Assembly: GCF_008727735.1 (NCBI RefSeq)
Contig: NZ_CP044227.1
Span: 496,001 to 560,000, forward strand
Direction: 5' to 3'
DNA length: 64,000 bases
Source of the DNA: Flintibacter sp. KGMB00164
GTDB taxonomy: Bacteria > Bacillota > Clostridia > Oscillospirales > Oscillospiraceae
Shown here: positions 17,086 through 24,883 of the stretch, one piece after another
How positions within the stretch are numbered: the stretch's first letter is position 1
Layout: every line of letters begins with the position of its first letter
The notes under the pieces: model-generated
The model's database searches: none
Told to the model about the DNA's origin: nothing
What the model saw: only the letters and a program-made list of their open reading frames with translations
Program-made: the position numbers and the translations under genes

Positions 17086-17114
17086 ATTATACCATCAGTA
17101 TATCCAAAAGGCAA
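17086..17114 (-). promoter_or_regulatory. Sigma-A promoter of murA
   Basis: Minus strand TTGCCT (17114-17109), 17 bp, TATAAT (17091-17086). Confidence 0.75.
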
Positions 17115-17168
17115 TGAATTTTACACCGCGGGCACAAAATTGTGCAAAAAGTAAGAAGCATCGAAAAA

Positions 17169-18374
17169 TCAAGGACAGCCTTGGTCGAGATGATCATGGC
17201 GGGGTCTGGAAACCAGATCCTCCCAGTGCGCCTGCTCCTGCCGCTCCAGCAGGTCGCCGATGAGCTGGTTGGACAGCAGGAAGCCCTGGGGGGTGAAATG
17301 CCAACGGCCATCGGTCTGCTCCGCCCAGCCCTGAGCCCGGAATTGCTCCAGCCGGGCCTGGAGAGGGGCGAAGTCCATAAAATAGGTGCTGCGGTACTCC
17401 TGCTCGTTGATGCCCTGAACGGTGCGCAGGCGCAGCATCAGATATTCTCCGCACCGCTCCCGCTTGGGAATGATTTCCGATTCGTCAATGATATCGCCGC
17501 CCTGGAGCACTCCCTGGATGTAGGCGTCCAGATCCCGTACAAAGGAGTAGCGCCGCCCGCCGAAGTCGGAGTGGGCGCCGGGTCCAAAGCCGATGTAGGG
17601 CTGGGTGAGCCAGTAGCGCAGGTTGTGCCGGGAGGCAAAGCCAGGCTTGGCAAAGTTGGAGATCTCGTACTGGGGGTAGCCCGCCCGCTCCAGCCGTCCC
17701 ACCGTCCACAGGTAGAGGTCGGCCTGCTGATCGTCATCGGGCAGTACCTCGCCCTGAGCTACCCGGGCGGCCAGGGGGGTGCCCTCCTCCACCTTTAATC
17801 CATAGCAGGACAGGTGCTGAGGAATGAGGGACAGGGCATGCTCCACGGTGGCCTTCCAGCTGTCCATAGTCTGGCCGGGCAGACCGTAGATGAGGTCCAG
17901 GGACAGGTTGGTAAAGCCAGCCTTCCGGGCGGCGGTGGCCGCCTCGTTGACCTGCTGGGGGGTGTGGATGCGGTGGATGCGCTCCAACTCGCAGGCGTTG
18001 GCTGACTGCATTCCCATGGACAGGCGGTTGACCCCTGCCTTGCGCAGGATCTTCAGAGACTTCACGTCCACACTGTCGGGATTACACTCCACGGTGACCT
18101 CGGCGTCCTTCTCTACCTTATAAAGCTTGCGGGTCACACCCAGCAGCTCCTTGAGCCGCTTGGCCCCATAGTAACTGGGGGTGCCGCCGCCAATGTAGAT
18201 GGTGTCCACAGGGAAGTCCTGGGCCAGGGGGGCGGTCTCCTTAATGTGGGAGAGCAGCGCCTTTTGATATTGGTCCATCCGGTCGTCCCGACCGGCCAGA
18301 GAGTAGAAGTCGCAGTAGTCGCACTTACTGCGGCAGAAGGGAATATGGATATAGATGCCCAGCTTGTCCGCCAT
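17169..18374 (-). CDS. hemW: HemW-type radical SAM protein (heme chaperone; formerly oxygen-independent coproporphyrinogen oxidase-like)
   Basis: 401 residues. The 4Fe-4S cluster motif CRSKCDYC (Cys-x3-Cys-x2-Cys) lies near residue 17 and is followed by YIGGGTPSYY, NRLSMGMQS and DLIYGLPGQT, the radical SAM core. The HNLRYW motif (near residue 245) is the mark that separates HemW from HemN. A C-terminal HemN_C domain follows. HemW proteins bind heme and are thought to deliver it to respiratory proteins. The ATG at 18374 has GAGGTG 7 nt upstream; the frame is open further, without similarity. Confidence 0.9.
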   Translation of the reverse strand: MADKLGIYIHIPFCRSKCDYCDFYSLAGRDDRMDQYQKALLSHIKETAPLAQDFPVDTIYIGGGTPSYYGAKRLKELLGVTRKLYKVEKDAEVTVECNPDSVDVKSLKILRKAGVNRLSMGMQSANACELERIHRIHTPQQVNEAATAARKAGFTNLSLDLIYGLPGQTMDSWKATVEHALSLIPQHLSCYGLKVEEGTPLAARVAQGEVLPDDDQQADLYLWTVGRLERAGYPQYEISNFAKPGFASRHNLRYWLTQPYIGFGPGAHSDFGGRRYSFVRDLDAYIQGVLQGGDIIDESEIIPKRERCGEYLMLRLRTVQGINEQEYRSTYFMDFAPLQARLEQFRAQGWAEQTDGRWHFTPQGFLLSNQLIGDLLERQEQAHWEDLVSRPRHDHLDQGCP

Positions 18375-18438
18375 GGATACACACCTCATAAAATCATGAA
18401 AAATATTGTCTGGAACAAACCGGGGTTTGCTCCCACGC

Positions 18439-18467
18439 ATTATATACCACAGTCTTTGGGAGTGCAA
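18439..18467 (-). promoter_or_regulatory. Sigma-A promoter of hemW
   Basis: Minus strand TTGCAC (18467-18462), 17 bp, TATAAT (18444-18439), about 65 nt upstream of the start codon. Confidence 0.7.
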
Positions 18468-18538
18468 GGGAGGGAAAAGAGAGAGAATGCTGTTTTTTTG
18501 GAGAGAAAATTGGCAAAATATGCCGAGACGCAAAAAAG

Positions 18539-18604
18539 ATGTAAAGCCTGCTTGACATGTAATGTAAAGCAAGCTATACTATTTTTGTAAAGGGAGCTTT
18601 ACAT
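18539..18604 (+). promoter_or_regulatory. Promoter with ATGTAAAGC operator repeats ahead of the XRE regulator operon
   Basis: TTGACA (18552-18557), 17 bp, TATACT (18575-18580). Three copies of ATGTAAAGC surround it: 18539-18547 and 18562-18570 in direct order, and 18596-18604 inverted (GCTTTACAT). The second and third copies flank the -10, as expected for an autorepressor operator. The likely binder is the XRE protein encoded directly downstream (inference). Confidence 0.65.
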
Positions 18605-18621
18605 AGAAAGGAGGCGGCGAT

Positions 18622-18825
18622 GTGACCAACCGCATTGCCCAGCTGCGCAAGGAGCGGCGCATCTCCCAGGCGGAGCTGGCCGACGCCGTGGACGTGACCC
18701 GGCAGACCATTATCTCCCTGGAGAACGGACGCTACAACGCCTCTTTGCTGCTGGCCCATAAGATCGCCAAATATTTTGGGATGACCATTGAGGAAGTATT
18801 CCTGTTTGAGGAGGAAGAGGCATGA
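18622..18825 (+). CDS. Small XRE-family HTH transcriptional regulator
   Basis: 67 residues, a single Cro/CI-type helix-turn-helix: NRIAQLRKERRISQAELADAV, VTRQTIISLENGRYNASL, LAHKIAKYFGMTIEEVF. This is the class of small regulators that precede membrane-protein genes in Firmicutes. The start is the GTG at 18622, 7 nt after AAAGGAGG. The stop overlaps the next gene as ATGA, so expression is coupled to the membrane proteins at 18822-20188. It probably represses its own promoter through the ATGTAAAGC repeats. Confidence 0.9.
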   Translation: MTNRIAQLRKERRISQAELADAVDVTRQTIISLENGRYNASLLLAHKIAKYFGMTIEEVFLFEEEEA

Positions 18826-19253
18826 AAAAGATTCATCGGAAGTACTGCATCGCCCTGGCGCTGCTGATTATCTTCGCGCTGCTGAAGGTGACCCTGGTGC
18901 CCAACCTCCAGCACACCGCCCTGTACCGCCCGTTAAAGGATGGCATCACTGCCTTAGGCTGGGTACTGGTGGCCTATATGGGATATTGGTATCTGGAGCG
19001 GAGACGGTGGGAGAAGGCCTCGCCGGAGGAGCGGCGGGATATGGAGCGCTCCGGCCAGGACGAGCGCAACCAGTTCCTCTGGGGCCAGGCGGCCTATTTT
19101 TCCTGGCAGATCACGCTAGCGGCCATTGCGGCCATGGCGGTGGTGATGTCGGTGCTGGACTGCACGGTGGGGATCCTGGCCGCGGCGGTCCTGTTCGGGG
19201 TACATGTGCTGTCCTATCTCATCCAGCTGTCCCGGCTGAGTCAGAAGTTTTAA
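18822..19253 (+). CDS. Small integral membrane protein with DERN motif (1 of 3)
   Basis: 143 residues with about four hydrophobic segments (near 8-27, 41-58, 92-112 and 115-135) and a charged loop after the second: RRRWEKASPEERRDMERSGQ, directly followed by DERNQF. Two downstream genes have the same plan with ERDERNVAI and ETDERNQRI. The arrangement resembles uncharacterised membrane proteins that accompany small XRE regulators in Firmicutes. Function unknown. Translation is coupled to the regulator by an ATGA overlap. Confidence 0.8.
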   Translation: MKKIHRKYCIALALLIIFALLKVTLVPNLQHTALYRPLKDGITALGWVLVAYMGYWYLERRRWEKASPEERRDMERSGQDERNQFLWGQAAYFSWQITLAAIAAMAVVMSVLDCTVGILAAAVLFGVHVLSYLIQLSRLSQKF

Positions 19254-19284
19254 CGGTGTTTTCTGCGTGGAAAGGAGTTCTGCC

Positions 19285-19707
19285 ATGAAAGAGCGTTTGA
19301 AGAAAATATTGCCCATTCTGGGTATTCTATGCGGAGCCTGCCTGGTTCTGGCTGCCGTGGTACTGGGGGAGCAGGTGCCCAAGGGGATGGGTGGAGTCCT
19401 GTTCGGCACGGGCGGTGCGTTGATGGGCCTGGGTGTGTCCGGCATCGCCATGGATGTGATCTGGCGGCGGATGAGCGAGGACGAGCGCCGGGAGGCGGAG
19501 CGGGGCGAGCGGGATGAGCGCAATGTGGCCATCCGGGAGAAGGCGGCCTACGCCAGCTGGTACTGGACCTTGTATCTGCTGTGGGGAGCCTTCTTTGTGA
19601 CCCTGTTTTTGGGCAGCGGCTTTCCCACCGCCCTGGTGTCGGTGCTCATCGTGCTGCACTGTGTCTTTTTGATGGTGAATATGAACCGCTGGGCCAAGCG
19701 GATGTGA
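19285..19707 (+). CDS. Small integral membrane protein with DERN motif (2 of 3)
   Basis: 140 residues. Two hydrophobic segments (about 8-28, 36-55), a charged loop RRMSEDERREAERGERDERN, and two more segments. The ATG at 19285 follows AAAGGAG by 8 nt; the frame opens 18 nt earlier without a better site. Same architecture as the neighbours at 18822 and 19721. Function unknown. Confidence 0.8.
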   Translation: MKERLKKILPILGILCGACLVLAAVVLGEQVPKGMGGVLFGTGGALMGLGVSGIAMDVIWRRMSEDERREAERGERDERNVAIREKAAYASWYWTLYLLWGAFFVTLFLGSGFPTALVSVLIVLHCVFLMVNMNRWAKRM

Positions 19708-19720
19708 GGGGGAGAGGGAT

Positions 19721-20188
19721 ATGATCTTGAAGAGGATGACGCAAAATGCAGGCGAAGATTACAGCAAGAGCCTGCGCCAGCGGAGTTGGGCGGCCCTGGC
19801 TATCCTGGCCATTGGGCTGACAGGTCTGGGGTGCTACCTGTGGCTGGTGCCGGGCAGCGGCCTCAGCGACCACGCTCAGGGCTTCTACCTGGGAGGCGCC
19901 TGCGGGATTACCGCAGGGGGACTGGGCCTGCTGATCCGGAGCCAGTGGATGCTCCGCCACCCGGAGAAGTGGCGCAAGGCCCGCATTCAGGAGACCGATG
20001 AGCGCAATCAGCGCATTACCGCCCAGGCCGCCCAGATGGCGGGGGTGGGAGTGTTCTTCCTCCAGGCTCTGGCCGCCTTTCTGCTGGTGGCAGTAGACCG
20101 GCGGCTGGTGACGGTGCTGCTGTGCTCCATGGCGGCGTACGTCCTGCTGTTCCTGGGGGCCCAGTTCGGCTTGTCCCGAAAGCTATGA
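19721..20188 (+). CDS. Small integral membrane protein with DERN motif (3 of 3)
   Basis: 155 residues. Same layout: two N-terminal hydrophobic segments (about 23-42, 52-72), the loop WRKARIQETDERNQRI, then two more. GGGGGAGAGGG stands upstream of the ATG. The stop overlaps the start of the pseudouridine synthase gene (ATGA at 20185). The three proteins look like a tandem family that diverged from one ancestor; function unknown. Confidence 0.8.
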   Translation: MILKRMTQNAGEDYSKSLRQRSWAALAILAIGLTGLGCYLWLVPGSGLSDHAQGFYLGGACGITAGGLGLLIRSQWMLRHPEKWRKARIQETDERNQRITAQAAQMAGVGVFFLQALAAFLLVAVDRRLVTVLLCSMAAYVLLFLGAQFGLSRKL

Positions 20189-21090
20189 GTGCACGGCGGC
20201 TGGAACTGCCCATCACCGGAGCTTTGGCGGGTATCAAGGTGGATACCCTGCTCAAGCGGCACCTGGGGCTGTCCGGGACGGTGGTGCGGCGGATCAAATG
20301 GTTAGAGGACGGCATCCTGGTGGACGGGGCGCGGGTGAACACCCGGTTCTGTCCTCAAGAGGGGCAGGTGCTGTCGGTGCGCCTGTCCGATCCCGAGCGG
20401 CGCAGCGGCATTCTGCCTGCACCAGGACCCTTGGATGTCGTTTACGAGGACGGGGATGTGGTGGTGCTCAATAAGGCTCCCGGAGTGCCCGTCCACCCCG
20501 GCCCGGGGCATTATTCCGATACTGTGGGGAATTATCTCCTCTATTATTACGATCAGGAGGGAACAGAGGGGGATTTCCACCCCGTCCACCGCCTGGACCG
20601 GGGGACCTCCGGCCTGTTAGTGGTGGCTCGCCACCCACATGCTCAGGAGGTACTGAAGGAACAGCTCCACACCGACGGCTTCCGCCGGGAGTATCTGGCG
20701 GTGTGTGAAGGGATTCTGGAGCCGCCTGTGGGAATGATCGAGGAGCCCCTGGGGCCGAAACCCGGCTCCCTGGTGGAGCAGATGGTCTGCCCGGACGGGA
20801 AATTTGCCCGCACCCACTATGAAGTGGTGAAAGCGGGGGAGAACTGCACCCTAGTGCGTTTGGTGCTGGACACCGGCCGGACTCATCAGATCCGGGTCCA
20901 CCTGGCCCACCTGGGCCACCCGTTAGTGGGGGACTTCCTGTACGGGAAGGAGGAGCCGGAACGCATCCCACGGCCCGCCCTCCACTCCCACCGCCTTACC
21001 TTCCGCCACCCCATCACCGCACAGGAGATGACCTTTACCGCCCCGGTGCCGCAGGACATGAAGCGGCTTCTGGAGCAGGAAGGATTATAG
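20185..21090 (+). CDS. RluA-family 23S rRNA / tRNA pseudouridine synthase
   Basis: 301 residues. An S4-like N-terminal part (residues about 10-65) is followed by the catalytic domain with the HRLDRGTSGLLV motif carrying the catalytic Asp, VVLNKAPGVPVHPGPGH, and LVLDTGRTHQIRVHLAHLGHPLVGD. Converts uridine to pseudouridine in RNA; the target site cannot be read from sequence. The ATG at 20185 overlaps the upstream stop, so it is probably co-transcribed with the XRE operon. Confidence 0.92.
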   Translation: MSARRLELPITGALAGIKVDTLLKRHLGLSGTVVRRIKWLEDGILVDGARVNTRFCPQEGQVLSVRLSDPERRSGILPAPGPLDVVYEDGDVVVLNKAPGVPVHPGPGHYSDTVGNYLLYYYDQEGTEGDFHPVHRLDRGTSGLLVVARHPHAQEVLKEQLHTDGFRREYLAVCEGILEPPVGMIEEPLGPKPGSLVEQMVCPDGKFARTHYEVVKAGENCTLVRLVLDTGRTHQIRVHLAHLGHPLVGDFLYGKEEPERIPRPALHSHRLTFRHPITAQEMTFTAPVPQDMKRLLEQEGL

Positions 21091-21092
21091 AA

Positions 21093-21130
21093 AAAGCCCT
21101 TTGGCTGCCAAACGGCAGCCAAAGGGCTTT
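21093..21130. terminator. Bidirectional terminator between convergent genes
   Basis: Perfect 17-bp stem with 4-nt loop (AAAGCCCTTTGGCTGCC with its complement), A-rich on the left and T-rich on the right. It serves both the pseudouridine synthase (plus) and the metal ATPase (minus). Confidence 0.93.
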
Positions 21131-21137
21131 CGTTTCT

Positions 21138-22997
21138 TTAATGCGCTTTCAGCATCCGGCTGGCGTTCAAAATGGCGATCACCGACACGCCTACGTCGGC
21201 AAACACCGCCCACCACAGACCAACCAGGCCCGCGGCGGACAGAGCCAGCACCGCCAGCTTGACTCCGATGGCAAAGATGGTGTTTTCCTTCACGATGGTC
21301 ATGGTCTTGCGGGCAATGGCCACCGCCCGGGAGAGTTTCTTCAGGTCGTCGTCCATGAGCACCACGTCGGCGGCCTCGATGGCGGCGTCGGAGCCCATGG
21401 CTCCCATGGCTACCCCAACGTCCGCCCGGGAGAGCACCGGCGCGTCGTTGATGCCGTCGCCCACATAGACCAGGGTGTGGCCGGGAGCCTTTTCCTTTAA
21501 AAGGGCCTCCACACGGTCCACCTTATCGCCGGGGAGCAGCTGGGCATAGACCTGGTCCAGCCCCAGCTCTTGGGCTGCTGCCTGCCCGGCGGCTTCGCTG
21601 TCGCCGGTAAGCATCACGGTGCGGCCTACTCCGGCGGCCTTCAGAGCCTGGATGGCCTCCTTGGCTCCGGGTTTAAGCTGGTCGGCAATGACCAGCCGCC
21701 CGGCGTATTGGCCCTCCAACGCCAGATAGATCACCGTGCCGGGAGCTGCCGGCTGCTCGGGGAGGACGATGCCATTCTCAGCCATCAGCCGCTCATTGCC
21801 TGCCAGCACGGTCTTGCCATCCACCTGGACCCGCAGACCACGGCCTGCCAGCTCCTCCACCTGGGCCACCCGGTCCCGGTCAGGGGTAACACCCCAGGCG
21901 GTGAGGATGGAGCGGGCAATGGGGTGGGTGGAGAACTGCTCGGCCTGAGCGGCCAGCTCCAGCAGCTCCTGCTCACTCATCCCCACAGGGGAGACTTCGG
22001 TGACGGCAAAACGGCCCTGGGTCAGGGTGCCCGTCTTATCAAAGACCACCGTGTCCGCCTTGGCCAGGGCTTCCAGATAGTTGCCGCCCTTGACCAGGAT
22101 GCCCTGACGGGAGGCTCCGCCGATGCCGCCGAAGAAGCTGAGGGGGATGGAGATGACCAGCGCGCAGGGGCAGGACACCACCAGGAAGTTTAGTGCCCGC
22201 AGCACCCAGGTGCGCCAGGTACCCAGCCCCACCAGGGGGGGCAGCACGGCAAGGGCCACGGCGCACAGCACCACGGCGGGGGTGTAATACCGGGCAAATT
22301 TCGTAATAAAGTGCTCCGCCTTGGCCTTTTTGGCGGCGGAGTTTTCCACCAGGTCCAGAATTTTGGCCACGGTGGATTGGCCGAAGGGGCGGCTCACCTT
22401 CACCCGCAGCAGACCGCTGAGGTTGACACAGCCGCTGACCACCTCGTCCCCGGTCGCCACGTCCCGGGGCATGGACTCGCCGGTAAGGGCGGCGGTATCC
22501 AAGGCGGAGGCGCCCTCCACCACGGTGCCGTCCAGGGGCACCCGCTCTCCGGCACGGATGACGATGATTTCGTCTACCGCCACTTCCTCCGGGTCCACGG
22601 TGACCACCTGGCCGTCCCGCTCCACATTGGCGCTGTCGGGGCGGATGTCCATGAGCTGGGCGATGGAGGCGCGGCTGCGGCTGACAGCCACGCTCTGGAA
22701 CAGCTCGCCCACCTGGTAGAAGAGCATGACGGCCACGCCCTCCCGGTACTCTCCGCAGCCAAAGGCGCCTACCGTGGCCAGAGCCATGAGAAAGTTCTCG
22801 TCAAATACCTGGCCGTTTTTGATGTTCCGGACTGCCTTCCACAAGATGTCCCAGCCGATAAGGGCGTAGGGCAGCAGATAGAGAAGAAATTCCCACCAGG
22901 GGGGCAGGGAAGCCAGAGCGGTCACCGCCCACACCACGGCAAACAGCACTGTGCTGCCTAAAATGCGCCGGAGGGTCTTTTTCTGCTTTTTAGTCAT
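21138..22997 (-). CDS. Heavy-metal-translocating P1B-type ATPase (CadA/ZntA-like)
   Basis: 619 residues. The membrane pump has the metal-channel motif SCPCAL, the phosphorylation site DKTGTLT, the actuator loop LTGESMP, and the hinge GDGINDAPVL. There is no N-terminal HMA domain: the protein begins with a basic tail and the first membrane segment. A separate 73-residue HMA protein is encoded just upstream (23028-23249), so the metal-binding domain is split off. The CPC motif and the regulator fit Zn/Cd/Pb export. The ATG at 22997 follows GGAGG. Confidence 0.94.
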   Translation of the reverse strand: MTKKQKKTLRRILGSTVLFAVVWAVTALASLPPWWEFLLYLLPYALIGWDILWKAVRNIKNGQVFDENFLMALATVGAFGCGEYREGVAVMLFYQVGELFQSVAVSRSRASIAQLMDIRPDSANVERDGQVVTVDPEEVAVDEIIVIRAGERVPLDGTVVEGASALDTAALTGESMPRDVATGDEVVSGCVNLSGLLRVKVSRPFGQSTVAKILDLVENSAAKKAKAEHFITKFARYYTPAVVLCAVALAVLPPLVGLGTWRTWVLRALNFLVVSCPCALVISIPLSFFGGIGGASRQGILVKGGNYLEALAKADTVVFDKTGTLTQGRFAVTEVSPVGMSEQELLELAAQAEQFSTHPIARSILTAWGVTPDRDRVAQVEELAGRGLRVQVDGKTVLAGNERLMAENGIVLPEQPAAPGTVIYLALEGQYAGRLVIADQLKPGAKEAIQALKAAGVGRTVMLTGDSEAAGQAAAQELGLDQVYAQLLPGDKVDRVEALLKEKAPGHTLVYVGDGINDAPVLSRADVGVAMGAMGSDAAIEAADVVLMDDDLKKLSRAVAIARKTMTIVKENTIFAIGVKLAVLALSAAGLVGLWWAVFADVGVSVIAILNASRMLKAH

Positions 22998-23027
22998 GGC
23001 CAGCGGCCTCCTTTTCTTCCTCAGATC

Positions 23028-23249
23028 TTACTTGACCACGATCTCGCAGTCAGGCTCCACCTTCTTGCAGGCCTTCACCGCTTCCTTTACGATCTGATCA
23101 AAGCGTGCGTCGTCCGCCTCCAGGGTGAGCTTCTGGGTCATAAAGCTGACGGTGGCGTGGGTGACGCCGTCAATGTTCTGGATGGCACGCTCCATCTTGG
23201 CGGCACAGTTGGCACAGTCCAGGTCGATCATCTGAAAGGTCTTTTTCAT
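23028..23249 (-). CDS. Free-standing HMA metallochaperone
   Basis: 73 residues, one ferredoxin-like HMA domain with the metal site DCANCAAK. It likely binds the metal in the cytoplasm and delivers it to the ATPase encoded next. Asp directly before the CxxC is typical of Zn/Cd-type rather than copper-type domains (family knowledge, moderate certainty). It is 3 nt from the ArsR regulator gene and 30 nt from the ATPase gene, all on one strand. Confidence 0.9.
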   Translation of the reverse strand: MKKTFQMIDLDCANCAAKMERAIQNIDGVTHATVSFMTQKLTLEADDARFDQIVKEAVKACKKVEPDCEIVVK

Positions 23250-23252
23250 GGT

Positions 23253-23621
23253 TTATTCCTCCTCAATATGTTCCATTCCTTGATTCAAAATACTTACCAC
23301 GTGGTTATCGGCCAGGGAGTAGTAGATGGTCTTGCCCTCCCGGCGGAATTTTACCAGCTTGCTGGCCTTCAAGACCCGCAGCTGATGGGAGACGGCAGAC
23401 TGGCTCACATCCATGAGCTTTGCGATGTCGCACACGCACAGCTCCGACTCCAGCAGGGCATAGAGAATTTTCACCCGGGTGCTGTCCCCGAAGATCTTGA
23501 ACAGCTCTGCCAGGTCGTAAAGCGTCTCGTCCTGGGGCAGCTGGGCGCGGACATGTTCCACCGCGTCGGTGTGTACCTGGGTGATGGCACAGCACAGATC
23601 CTGGTCCCGCTCCTGCTCCAT
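23253..23621 (-). CDS. ArsR/SmtB-family metal-sensing repressor (CadC-like)
   Basis: 122 residues, winged helix. Both known metal sites of the family are visible. The alpha3N-type ligands are ELCVCDIA (Cys62, Cys64) with an extra Cys pair at 10-11 near the N-terminus. The alpha5 site D-x-H-x10-H-x2-E is complete (Asp105, His107, His118, Glu121). The protein should release DNA when Zn, Cd or Pb binds. It leads the operon with the HMA protein and ATPase, and its operator lies at 23646-23665. Confidence 0.94.
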   Translation of the reverse strand: MEQERDQDLCCAITQVHTDAVEHVRAQLPQDETLYDLAELFKIFGDSTRVKILYALLESELCVCDIAKLMDVSQSAVSHQLRVLKASKLVKFRREGKTIYYSLADNHVVSILNQGMEHIEEE

Positions 23622-23645
23622 GGGTCATTCCTCCTTCAAATTATC

Positions 23646-23665
23646 ATATGAATAACTGTTCATAT
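23646..23665 (-). promoter_or_regulatory. ArsR/CadC-type operator over the metal-resistance promoter
   Basis: ATATGAA (23646-23652) and TTCATAT (23659-23665) form an inverted repeat of the ArsR/SmtB family kind. A possible -10 (TACAAT) lies just beyond it at 23667-23672 on the minus strand, so a bound repressor would block transcription start. Confidence 0.75.
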
Positions 23666-23821
23666 ATTGTACCATCAAGATACACCCAACACAGCCAACT
23701 GTCAAGGGCGGGCAAAAAATTTTTTTAAAAAGTTGGGAACCTTTTTTTTCAAAGACCGTCCAACCCACTGAAAACAAAAAATACCGCTGAAATACAGCGA
23801 AGAAAAAAGGAGTAATCGACT

Positions 23822-24790
23822 ATGAAACACCGCACTTATGCTCTGCTTCTTGCCGCGACCCTCTCCGTCTCTCTGCTGGCCGGCTGCGGCTCCAGCAATG
23901 GCGCAAACAGCAGCCAGAGCTCTGATAACAGCAGCATCTCCTCCAGCCAGGGCAGCCAGTCTTCTTCCGGCTCCGACGTGAGCACCCCTGACGCCTCTGG
24001 CTCCGGCTCTGACGTGAGCACTTCCGCCTCCGGCAGCACCAGCACCCCCGACGGCTCCCAGGGCGAGACTCAGGAGCAGGCCAAGCTGACCCTGAGCCGC
24101 ACCGGCTTTACCCTCTTCTCCGCCGGTTCCAGCTATACCCTGAAGGTGGACGGCGTGGCCGAGGGCACCAAGGTGACCTTCAAGTCCGGCAACCCCGACG
24201 TGGCTACCGTGGATGAGAACGGCAAGGTGGTAGCCGTCAAGCCCGGCAATACCAAGATCACCGTCACCGCCGGCGACCAGACTGCTACCTGCGTGGTTGC
24301 CTGTAAGTGGGAGGAGGAGAAGCCCTCCACCGGCGGCGGCTCCAGCTCTGGCGGCGGTTCCAGCTCCGGCGGCGGTACCACCACCCCGGATCCCCAGCCC
24401 AGCAAGGTGGACCTGGCGGCTTTCTACAGCTCCGTCACCTCTAAGTACTCCATGCCCAACCTGAGCCTGGCTGATTCTACCATGCTGGACAACTACTACG
24501 CCGGCCTGAGCAGCGTGGCTACCGAGCAGAGCCAGGTATACATCAACATGATGTCCATGAACATGGGTGAGATGGCCCTGGTCCAGGTAAAGGACAGCAA
24601 GGACGTGGCCACTGTGAAGGCCATCTTCCAGGCCCGTATTGATTCCATGGTCAACGGCGGAGCTTGGTATCCCGAGCCCACCCGCATCTGGACCGAGCAG
24701 TCTCGCGTGGTTTCCAACGGCAACTACGTGATGATGGTGGTCGGCGAGGACTGCGATTCCATCGTGAAGGATTTTAATGCTCTGTTTTGA
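23822..24790 (+). CDS. Lipoprotein with Big2 domain and DUF4358-like C-terminal domain
   Basis: 322 residues. Signal peptide with lipobox LLAGC (Cys22). A Ser-rich linker (about 23-85) is followed by a bacterial Ig-like Big2 domain (about 87-160; VTFKSGNPDVATVDENGKVVAVKPG), a Gly/Ser spacer (about 168-195), and a C-terminal domain that resembles DUF4358 (AFYSSVTSKYSMPNLSLAD, MALVQVKDSKDVATVKAIFQ, VVSNGNYVMMVVGEDCD). DUF4358 proteins are often encoded beside MBOAT acyltransferases in clostridia, as here. Likely surface-anchored; exact role unknown. Confidence 0.85.
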   Translation: MKHRTYALLLAATLSVSLLAGCGSSNGANSSQSSDNSSISSSQGSQSSSGSDVSTPDASGSGSDVSTSASGSTSTPDGSQGETQEQAKLTLSRTGFTLFSAGSSYTLKVDGVAEGTKVTFKSGNPDVATVDENGKVVAVKPGNTKITVTAGDQTATCVVACKWEEEKPSTGGGSSSGGGSSSGGGTTTPDPQPSKVDLAAFYSSVTSKYSMPNLSLADSTMLDNYYAGLSSVATEQSQVYINMMSMNMGEMALVQVKDSKDVATVKAIFQARIDSMVNGGAWYPEPTRIWTEQSRVVSNGNYVMMVVGEDCDSIVKDFNALF

Positions 24791-24822
24791 TTGATTCTCC
24801 CCCGCGGAATGTGATATCATGG

Positions 24823-24849
24823 GGCGGACGGTCTGTGCCGTCCGCCTTT
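24823..24849 (+). terminator. Hairpin between the lipoprotein and MBOAT genes
   Basis: GGCGGACGG / CCGTCCGCC, 6-nt loop, then TTTC. The short T-run may allow partial read-through into the acyltransferase gene. Confidence 0.65.
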
Positions 24850-24883
24850 CATTCTGTTTCGTTTTACCCAGGAGGATAACCAT

